This document shows, in pieces, positions 6,061 to 11,830 of a stretch of DNA of 11,830 nucleotides. The DNA is from Acidobacteriaceae bacterium. Its GTDB lineage: Bacteria; Acidobacteriota; Terriglobia; Bryobacterales; Bryobacteraceae. A model generated the notes under the pieces. That model had not been told where the DNA came from. It was given only the letters and a program-made list of their open reading frames with translations, and ran no database searches. Position 1 is the stretch's first letter; each line of letters starts with the position of its first letter. The position numbers and the translations under genes are program-made. The stretch lies in assembly GCA_019246575.1 (NCBI GenBank), contig JAFAQG010000101.1, positions 1-11,830 of the forward strand. The letters run 5' to 3'.

Positions 6061-7443
6061 GTGATTCGCCTTTTCCGAGTCTTCATCCCGACTACCGTAG
6101 TCGCACTCCTCTTGTCGGAAGTGCTTCTAGTGCTTACCTGTTACGCCGTTGCAGCCATGTTTTCGACGTATCCGGATGCCTGGGTCTACCTGGTCGACGA
6201 AGGAAATTACTGGAAGCTCCTTCTCCTTGCAGCCCTGATCATCCTGGGCATGTATTTCCAGGACCTGTATACCGATTTGAAGATTTTCTCGCGCATTCTG
6301 CTCGCGCAGCAGGTCTGCCTATCGGTAGGCGCAGCGTTATTGCTCATGGCATTTGCCGGGTATCTGCGCTCCGATCTGCTACTGGGGCGCTCACTCATGA
6401 TTTTCGGAAGCGCGGGTGTAATCCTTACGCTGCCGCTCTGGCGGCTGGTGTATTGGAAGTACGTCATCGCGGCCCTACGGACCGAGCGCGTGCTGCTCAT
6501 TGGAAACTCGAGTATTCTCGCGGAGGTGGCCGAAACCGTCCTGGCAAAGCCGGAATTCGGGTACTCCGTCATCGGCTATCTTTGCGAGGAAAGCCCCTGC
6601 GATTTCCCTATTCCCTGTCTCGGGTCGATAACAGACCTGAAGCAGGTCTGTATTGACTATAGGCCCACCCGCATTGTGGTGGGCATGTCCGAACGCCGGA
6701 ATCGTTTACCGGTGCAGGATCTGCTTGAGATCCGTTTCGGCGGGGTGCTGATCGAAGATGCCGCCGACACGTATGAGAAGGCGTTGCGGCGCGTCTGCAG
6801 CCGGAAAATCCAGCCTTCCCAACTTATCTTCTCTTCACAACTCGGTCCGCGGCCTCATGCCATCGCAATTCAGAACTTCTATTCGTTCGTCATCGGACTC
6901 GCCGGACTGATCCTCTTCTCTCCACTCATGCTGCTGACCGCGATTGCGGTTAAGCTGTCCTCGAAAGGGCCTATCCTGTACCGCCAGCGGCGAGTCGGAG
7001 TGAACGGCAAGACATTCACGGTCTATAAATTCCGCTCTATGTACGTGGATGCCGAGGCGCGAACCGGCGCTGTCTGGGCCAAAAAGGACGATCCGCGAAT
7101 CACTCCCGTCGGCAAATGGCTTCGCAAGATTCGTCTCGACGAATTGCCGCAGTTCTGGAACGTGGTCAAGGGCGACATGGCCATCGTGGGCCCCCGGCCC
7201 GAACGGCCCGAATTTGTCGAGATGCTCGCACGCCGCATACCGTATTACCGTCAGCGCCTGGCCGTCAAGCCCGGTATCACGGGATGGGCTCAGATCAACC
7301 ACAAATACGGCGACACCGAGCTCGATGCCATGATCAAGCTCGAGTACGATCTCTACTACATCAAGAATGTTGCCGCTGCGCTTGACTTCTACATCATCTT
7401 CCACACTGTCAAAGTGATGCTGTTGAGCAGAGGCGCTCAGTAG
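6061..7443 (+). CDS. Exopolysaccharide polyprenyl-phosphate sugar-1-phosphate transferase (EpsB/WcaJ-like)
   Basis: A 460-residue membrane enzyme that moves a sugar-1-phosphate from a nucleotide sugar to undecaprenyl phosphate, the first step of exopolysaccharide repeat-unit synthesis at the inner membrane. The N-terminal half has four hydrophobic segments (about 10-34, 52-65, 83-100 and 111-135) and then a Rossmann-like CoA-binding-type domain (about 140-260, LLIGNS...). A fifth hydrophobic segment at about 272-298 leads to the bacterial sugar transferase catalytic domain: RQRRVGVNGKTFTVYKFRSM (308-327), LDELPQFWNVVKGD (359-372), VGPRPERPEF (376-385) and PGITGWAQINHKYG (404-417). The build resembles sugar transferases linked to PEP-CTERM/exosortase systems. 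The start is GTG at 6061, because an in-frame stop lies at 6049. No other exopolysaccharide gene lies next to it, so it is either an isolated initiator or at a cluster boundary. Confidence 0.92.
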   Translation: MIRLFRVFIPTTVVALLLSEVLLVLTCYAVAAMFSTYPDAWVYLVDEGNYWKLLLLAALIILGMYFQDLYTDLKIFSRILLAQQVCLSVGAALLLMAFAGYLRSDLLLGRSLMIFGSAGVILTLPLWRLVYWKYVIAALRTERVLLIGNSSILAEVAETVLAKPEFGYSVIGYLCEESPCDFPIPCLGSITDLKQVCIDYRPTRIVVGMSERRNRLPVQDLLEIRFGGVLIEDAADTYEKALRRVCSRKIQPSQLIFSSQLGPRPHAIAIQNFYSFVIGLAGLILFSPLMLLTAIAVKLSSKGPILYRQRRVGVNGKTFTVYKFRSMYVDAEARTGAVWAKKDDPRITPVGKWLRKIRLDELPQFWNVVKGDMAIVGPRPERPEFVEMLARRIPYYRQRLAVKPGITGWAQINHKYGDTELDAMIKLEYDLYYIKNVAAALDFYIIFHTVKVMLLSRGAQ

Positions 7444-7462
7444 AGGCGAACTGCGCGCCCTT

Positions 7463-7927
7463 TTACGAGCGCGTCTTCGATTCCGCGCAGCAGTTCATCT
7501 CGTAGCACAAGCGCAGTTTCTCGGCAAGCGCGATGAATTCGTCGACATCCATCGGCTTTGTGAAGTAGCCGTTGGCAGTGACTTCCGCTTCGCTCAATTT
7601 GCCGTGGATCACGTCTCTTGGCGAAGAGCTCAGAACCGCTACCGGAACTTGGCGTAGCTCCCTCGTTGCGCGTATCGTCTGCAGCACTTCCGTACCGTCA
7701 CGCTTGGGCAAGTTCAAATCGAGAATGATGAAATCCGGCTTGCCTACCCCGGAAGAAGACGCTTTGCGAAGGAGATTAATCGCTGTTTCACCGTCTTGCG
7801 CCACCGTCGTTTCTACCGGCCAGGTGTTCTGCTCCTCAAACGCATAGTTGAGCATGTGGACGTCGACGGGATTATCCTCCACCACCAGTACCCGCGTACG
7901 ATGCGGCCCTAAGTTGCTGCTCTTCAT
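7463..7927 (-). CDS. Single-domain response regulator (receiver only), Rcp1-like
   Basis: A 154-residue protein made of one receiver (CheY-like) domain with no output domain. The phosphorylation site residues are all present: acidic pair E17/D18 (VVEDNP), phospho-acceptor D70 (FIILDLNLPKRDG), the hydroxyl position at S100/S101 (AVLSSS), and K124 (YFTKP). The DLNLPKRDG...VLSSS pattern is that of the small receivers that pair with phytochrome-type histidine kinases, such as cyanobacterial Rcp1. Its ATG overlaps the kinase stop as ATGA, so the two are almost certainly made together and form a phosphotransfer pair. With no DNA-binding domain, it must act by protein contact or pass the phosphate on. 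The gene ends 19 bases from the convergent sugar transferase gene. Confidence 0.93.
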   Translation of the reverse strand: MKSSNLGPHRTRVLVVEDNPVDVHMLNYAFEEQNTWPVETTVAQDGETAINLLRKASSSGVGKPDFIILDLNLPKRDGTEVLQTIRATRELRQVPVAVLSSSPRDVIHGKLSEAEVTANGYFTKPMDVDEFIALAEKLRLCYEMNCCAESKTRS

Positions 7928-9753
7928 ATCGCACTCGGTTTCTCGGGCAACGTGAAAGAGAATGTCGCACCCTCGCCGGGAACGCCGTCCCCCCAGATCC
8001 GCCCTCCGTAATGCGCCACTATGCGCGCGCAGATTGCCAGTCCGATTCCGTTGCCGCTGTATTCTCGCCTGCCGTGCAGACGCTTGAACACCTTGAAGAT
8101 ACGGTCCGTGTAAGCACGATCGAATCCGATACCGTTATCAGCGACCGTAAACGTCCATTCGTCTGCGCGATGCTCGGCAAAGATTCGAACAACCGGACGA
8201 ACATCGGGGCGCCGGTATTTGATCGAGTTTCCGATCAGATTCTGGAATAGCTGAATAAGGTGATGCTCGTGCCCACATATCCGGGGTAGCGGGCCGGGGA
8301 TGAGCTCCGCTCCGCTTTCGCGGACCATGCTGCCGAGATTCTCTATCGCTTTCGCAACGGCTTCGCTTGCATCCACCAGCGCGTTGGGCAACTCATCTTC
8401 ATCGACAATGCTGGAATAGGTGAGCAGGTCTTTGACCATCTTGTGCATACGCTGCGCACCCTCCTCGCTGATCTCTACCCAGTGCATAGCGCCCTCGTTC
8501 GTGCTCTGACGGTAGGCGCGGCGGAGCATGCCCATCGAATTCGATATATTTCGCAGGGGCTCCTGTAAATCGTGTGCGGCGGCATACGCAAACTGACGGA
8601 GCTCCTCGTTCGAGCGCCGAAGCGCCTCCTGGCTTCTCTTCAGTTCGTGAATATCGGTAGAGCTTCCGAACCACTCGAGGATTTGACCCTCCGCATTACG
8701 GAGCGGAATCGCACGCGCGACGAACCAGCGGTAGCTGCCGTCAAATCTCCTGAGCCGGTACTCCAATTCGTAGCTCTGGCCTTCACGAAGAGCCTCTGCC
8801 CAGGTCGCCCCCACACGTTCGTGATCGTCCGGATGGAGGACTTGCAGCCAGCCTTCCCCTTGCAACTCTTCCGAGCTCAGCCCCGAGTATTCCTGGTAAC
8901 GGCGGCCGACGTAAGTCGCGGAGCCGGCCGCTGAGGTTGCCCACAGCAGGTTCGGCACCGTCTCTGCCATGGTTCTAAATCGCTCCTCACTGTCGCGAAG
9001 TTCGGAGGCAATGCGCTTCAATTGCTCTTGGGCGAGCTTCTGGGCGGTAATATCGTGAGCCGTTTTCGAAACGCCGAGGATTGCACCGGATGGAGCCCTC
9101 ACCGGGGAAATCGTCAAAGCTACTACGATGGCGCGGCGGTCTTTTGTCTGCCGGACCGCCTCTTTCCTGATCCGTTCGCCGGCACGGATTCGCTCAATAG
9201 TCCGGGCGAGATCGTCCCTGCCCTCTACCGGTGACAGAATCGCGACAGATTTGCCAATCGCCTCGGCGGCCGAGTAGCCGTATAGGCGCTCCGCCCCGCT
9301 GTTCCAGCTTGTGATCATGCCGTTCAAGTCATGGCTAAGGATAGCGTCGTCAGAGGACTCTACAATGGCAGCGAGCAGTTGTTGAGAGCCGGGCAGGTTT
9401 AAGGCGCCAGGTACGGTGCGGCACAACAGAATCCCCGTTCCAAACGATGCAATCGCGGTAAGCGCCTTTACCACGCCCTCAAGCCGGTAAACCGGATGCC
9501 AGAGCGTCACTACCGCCAGCAAATGTGTCAACCCGCAGCCCAGGATGAACACTCCGAACAACAGAAACATCCAGGAATACAGCAGATCCCGGCGCTGGCG
9601 CACAAACACAAACAGTGCCGCAGGTATACCAAAGTACGAACTCGCGATGACAGCGTCCGAGAACGCATGAAGCTTTACTAGACCGGGTTCACGCAAGCAG
9701 TAAACGTGCGGCATGAAGTCGGTGAAGAATAGCTTCTGAAAAAACTCCTGCAA
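7924..9753 (-). CDS. Ethylene-receptor-like membrane histidine kinase (ETR1-type sensor domain, two PAS, HisKA, HATPase)
   Basis: A membrane sensor kinase; numbering here starts at the GTG at 9771. Residues 20-123 form three hydrophobic helices that match the ethylene-binding domain of plant ETR1. From FSDAVIASSYFGIP to ILGCGLTHLL the spacing equals that of ETR1, with D39, Y46, I49, P50, I76, C79 and H83 in place of Asp25, Tyr32, Ile35, Pro36, Ile62, Cys65 and His69; Cys65 and His69 bind the copper that holds ethylene. Two PAS domains follow (about 130-245 and 262-378), then a coiled linker and a phytochrome-type HisKA with H400 (AAAHDLQEPLRNI). The ATPase domain has the N box (NLIGNSIKYR, N511/N515), DNGIGF (545-550) and GNGIGLAI (573-580). 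There is no GAF or receiver domain, unlike plant receptors. I prefer TTG at 9753 because AGGAGGT precedes it; GTG at 9771 lacks such a site. Copper, redox or another small molecule are alternative ligands. Confidence 0.93.
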   Translation of the reverse strand: MQEFFQKLFFTDFMPHVYCLREPGLVKLHAFSDAVIASSYFGIPAALFVFVRQRRDLLYSWMFLLFGVFILGCGLTHLLAVVTLWHPVYRLEGVVKALTAIASFGTGILLCRTVPGALNLPGSQQLLAAIVESSDDAILSHDLNGMITSWNSGAERLYGYSAAEAIGKSVAILSPVEGRDDLARTIERIRAGERIRKEAVRQTKDRRAIVVALTISPVRAPSGAILGVSKTAHDITAQKLAQEQLKRIASELRDSEERFRTMAETVPNLLWATSAAGSATYVGRRYQEYSGLSSEELQGEGWLQVLHPDDHERVGATWAEALREGQSYELEYRLRRFDGSYRWFVARAIPLRNAEGQILEWFGSSTDIHELKRSQEALRRSNEELRQFAYAAAHDLQEPLRNISNSMGMLRRAYRQSTNEGAMHWVEISEEGAQRMHKMVKDLLTYSSIVDEDELPNALVDASEAVAKAIENLGSMVRESGAELIPGPLPRICGHEHHLIQLFQNLIGNSIKYRRPDVRPVVRIFAEHRADEWTFTVADNGIGFDRAYTDRIFKVFKRLHGRREYSGNGIGLAICARIVAHYGGRIWGDGVPGEGATFSFTLPEKPSAI

Positions 9754-9756
9754 AAC

Positions 9757-9763
9757 ACCTCCT
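9757..9763 (-). promoter_or_regulatory. Strong ribosome binding site deciding the kinase start
   Basis: AGGAGGT lies 3 bases before an in-frame TTG at 9753. It falls inside the longer reading frame from GTG 9771, which itself has no ribosome site, so the shorter start is favoured although the spacing is a little tight. Confidence 0.55.
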
Positions 9764-9773
9764 GGGCACACAA

Positions 9774-9950
9774 TTCGTGTCCAGCGATAAATTCAAGGTT
9801 AAGAAACGAAGCGCCGAACCGCGCTTGAACCGACGTACTCTCGCGACTCAAGACCCCCGTATTTCGGCCGCAGTGTCGAGAGAACTAATCTGGTAGTAGT
9901 CCCAGCATAATACAGGTGCGGCTTATTTGTCTGCGCGAAATGTTGCTGAT
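9774..9950. other. Intergenic region between DUF971 and the ethylene-receptor-like kinase
   Basis: About 180 bases without a supported gene. An imperfect 9-bp inverted repeat (TCTCGCGAC at 9839-9847, GTCGAGAGA at 9875-9883, one mismatch, 27-base loop) is the only structure I see. It lacks a T-run, so it is not a clear terminator. The kinase promoter should lie here if the pair is transcribed separately, but no convincing -35/-10 pair is visible. Confidence 0.4.
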
Positions 9951-10334
9951 TTACGGAATTAATGTACCGATTCCGTTTGCCTTGCATTCGCCGCAAGGGC
10001 AAATCCCGCGCAAATGATCGAACGAGTAAATACCGGAGCTATGTCCGTCGTTCCAGTAGATTCGGATGGCATACTGCCCGACGGGTTCCACCGAGTTCAT
10101 CTTCAGTGCTGGTTTGAACATGGGGAAAGGGCCGGGTTTAGAGTAGCTCGACCGCTGCGGCGCAGTGCCATGCGCGCCGGTACAGGTTGCACAAGGGCAC
10201 TCATCGCGCAAGTAAGCCAGTGTGTAATCGCTGTGATGGCCATCGCGCCAGTCGATCTTGATTCCCGTCGACTTCGATATCGCAATGTGCTCGGGTTCAG
10301 CGATTCCTTGTAACTGGGACTCGTGCGGCACCAT
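9951..10334 (-). CDS. DUF971 domain protein (gamma-butyrobetaine hydroxylase N-terminal-like)
   Basis: A 127-residue protein that is essentially one DUF971 domain. This fold is also found as the N-terminal zinc-binding domain of gamma-butyrobetaine hydroxylase and next to some Fe-S assembly proteins. Two related half-motifs are visible: IDWRDGHHSDY...LRDECPCATC (about 27-51) and IYWNDGHSSGIYS...LRGICPCGEC (about 92-117). They give cysteines C46, C48, C51 and C112, C114, C117 that could bind metal. The protein is soluble with no signal peptide, and no catalytic domain follows, so an enzymatic role is not shown. The ATG at 10334 comes 5 bases after the stop of the (p)ppGpp synthetase gene and has no Shine-Dalgarno sequence, so translation probably depends on coupling. 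The link to the stringent-response gene may be only operonic. Confidence 0.9.
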   Translation of the reverse strand: MVPHESQLQGIAEPEHIAISKSTGIKIDWRDGHHSDYTLAYLRDECPCATCTGAHGTAPQRSSYSKPGPFPMFKPALKMNSVEPVGQYAIRIYWNDGHSSGIYSFDHLRGICPCGECKANGIGTLIP

Positions 10335-10339
10335 TGTAA

Positions 10340-11830
10340 TTAATTTGCTAATACCCGTTCGATATCACGAACACCCGGAATGCGCCTGAATGCTGTAATT
10401 ACTCGCTCTAACTGCTTCTTGTCCCTTACATCGATAGTTATATCCACGACCGCGCTTTCGTCGCTTCGCCGCTCGTCTGCGCGGGCCTCGAGTGTGCGTA
10501 TGTTAGTGGATTCGTTACTTAGTATTGACGTTAACTGGTGCAGAATCCCGGGCCGGTCGTCGGTGTAAATTACAATCTTAACGGGCAGTGGTTCGTTGGC
10601 GCTGCGCGCCCACGCCACCTCTATTTTACGCTCGGCCTCATACATCAGGTTCTGCACATTCGGACATTGCACCGAATGTACAGCAATGCCCTTTCCTCGG
10701 GTAATGTAGCCGACGATCTGCTCACCACGAATAGGATTGCAACACTTGGCGCGGTACACCATCACGTCATCAATGCCTTTGACGTGAATGGCCAAATCTC
10801 CATCTCCGACTGCTCCCGGCTGCGTTTGCGGCAGGCGCGGAACCAGAGGAACAACGTTTTCGCGCGCGACTTCGTCCGGGGCGACCTTCTGCAGCACCTG
10901 ACGTGCCGAGAACTTGCCGAACCCGAGAGCCGCGTATAGATCTTCCGTCTTGCTGACGCCGTATTCGGACGCGACCGATTCCAGGTCGCCGAGTGAGATG
11001 CGTCCCAGGCTGACACCAAGCCGGCGGGCTTCGCGCTCCAGCGACTTCTGCCCGATCTCGACCGCCTTGGCGCGCTCAGTCGCATTGATCACGTGCTTGA
11101 TCTTGTTCCGCGCACGCGACGTCTTTACAATTGCTAACCAGTCTTTGCTCGGCTGGTGGCCGGGTTGCGTAAGAATCTCAACCACGTCTCCGTTTCGCAA
11201 TGCATATTTCAGCGGCTTAAGCGCACCGTTCACACGTGCGCCTACACAGGTGTTTCCAACATCGCTGTGAATCGCGTACGCAAAATCGATGGGCGTCGCG
11301 TTGCGCGGCAACACAATGACGCGTCCGCGGGGAGTGAATGTGTAGACCTCTTCGGGATAAAGATCGACCTTGAGAGTGGATAGAAACTCTGCCGAATCGC
11401 GCATATCCCGCTGCCATTCGACGAGTTGGCGCAGCCACGCGATCCGCTGATCGTCTTCGCCCGGACCCTTGCTACCTTCCTTGTACTTCCAGTGCGCCGC
11501 GATGCCTTCTTCGGCCAGGCGGTGCATTTCTTCCGTCCGGATTTGCACCTCGAACGCGATCCCGCCTGGCCCAATGACCGATGTGTGCAGCGACTGATAC
11601 AGGTTCGGCCGGGGCATCGCAATGAAATCCTTGATGCGTCCCGGAATCGGATGCCATTCGTTATGAATCACACCCAGCGCCGCATAGCAGTTTTTTACCG
11701 AGTCCGTAATGATGCGCAGCGCCAGTAAATCGTAAACCTGGTCGAGTGTGATCTTTTGCCGTTTGAGCTTCAGGTGCACCGAATAAGCGCGCTTTACACG
11801 TCCCTCGACCCGTGCGGGAATGTCTTCTCG
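10340..11830 (-). CDS. relA: (p)ppGpp synthetase/hydrolase, RelA/SpoT family (5' end outside window)
   Basis: The frame is open to the right edge, so the N-terminal HD hydrolase domain and part of the synthetase lie outside; 496 residues are visible. They begin in the synthetase domain (GRVKRAYSVHLKLKRQ, DLLALRII, PIPGRIKDFIAMPRPNLYQS, then FEVQIRTEEMH). Next come, counting from the GTG at 11779, a TGS domain (about 138-205, LYPEEVYTFTPRGRVIVLP), a helical region, a zinc-finger-like domain with C346, C347, H368 and C372, and a C-terminal ACT domain (about 398-474, DRPGILHQLTSIL). This is the build of long ribosome-associated Rel/RelA/SpoT proteins that make and usually degrade the alarmone (p)ppGpp during starvation. 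The synthetase residues seen look intact; whether the hydrolase is active cannot be judged here. The gene leads an operon-like pair with the DUF971 gene. Confidence 0.95.
   Translation of the reverse strand, partial: REDIPARVEGRVKRAYSVHLKLKRQKITLDQVYDLLALRIITDSVKNCYAALGVIHNEWHPIPGRIKDFIAMPRPNLYQSLHTSVIGPGGIAFEVQIRTEEMHRLAEEGIAAHWKYKEGSKGPGEDDQRIAWLRQLVEWQRDMRDSAEFLSTLKVDLYPEEVYTFTPRGRVIVLPRNATPIDFAYAIHSDVGNTCVGARVNGALKPLKYALRNGDVVEILTQPGHQPSKDWLAIVKTSRARNKIKHVINATERAKAVEIGQKSLEREARRLGVSLGRISLGDLESVASEYGVSKTEDLYAALGFGKFSARQVLQKVAPDEVARENVVPLVPRLPQTQPGAVGDGDLAIHVKGIDDVMVYRAKCCNPIRGEQIVGYITRGKGIAVHSVQCPNVQNLMYEAERKIEVAWARSANEPLPVKIVIYTDDRPGILHQLTSILSNESTNIRTLEARADERRSDESAVVDITIDVRDKKQLERVITAFRRIPGVRDIERVLAN

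Noticed and set aside
7444..7470. CGCGC...GCGCG as a possible terminator between the sugar transferase and the receiver gene
   Set aside because: The stem is only about 5 bp and overlaps the receiver stop codon, with no T-run on either strand.
9839..9883. Imperfect inverted repeat after the DUF971 gene as a terminator
   Set aside because: The 27-base loop, central mismatch and lack of a T-run make intrinsic termination unlikely.

Overview
The window looks like chromosomal DNA from an Acidobacteriota-type bacterium, perhaps a Bryobacter/Solibacter relative. This is inferred from two tandem secreted VWA proteins of the 'VWFA-related Acidobacterial domain' type, a secreted Gly/Pro-rich protein of a style common in that phylum, moderately high GC and tightly packed, overlapping gene pairs. 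No insertion sequence, phage gene, CRISPR array, tRNA or rRNA was found.

Layout from left to right. (1) Plus strand, 1-1562: the 3' end of one VWA gene, a complete VWA gene overlapping it, and a 69-codon gene starting in a TGATG overlap. (2) Minus strand, 3734 down to 1630: an ECF sigma factor, its overlapping zinc-finger membrane anti-sigma factor, and a secreted protein, closed by a hairpin terminator with a T-run at 1571-1603. (3) A 379-base gap (3735-4113) between the sigma gene and iscS, holding a 15-bp perfect inverted repeat around a G-tract-rich spacer, a repeated GCTAGGTA and an A6T6 tract. (4) Minus strand, 5819 down to 4114: an IscR-like Rrf2 regulator and an IscS-type cysteine desulfurase in an ATGA overlap. 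(5) A 241-base divergent intergenic region, then a plus-strand polyprenyl-phosphate sugar transferase for exopolysaccharide. (6) Minus strand, 11830 down to 7463: the 5'-truncated (p)ppGpp synthetase/hydrolase gene, a DUF971 gene 5 bases after it, then a hybrid-free two-component pair (membrane histidine kinase and single-domain receiver) in an ATGA overlap.

The most remarkable gene is the histidine kinase at 7924-9753. Its membrane domain aligns without gaps to the ethylene-binding domain of plant ETR1 from Asp25 to His69, and keeps all seven residues known to matter for ethylene/copper binding. It is followed by two PAS domains and a phytochrome-type kinase core and is paired with an output-less receiver, so it is a candidate bacterial ethylene (or copper/olefin) sensor outside Cyanobacteria. 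The exopolysaccharide transferase gene is convergent with it, 19 bases away.

The other units are housekeeping or stress physiology: stringent response, Fe-S cluster supply with its own regulator, and an envelope-type ECF regulon.
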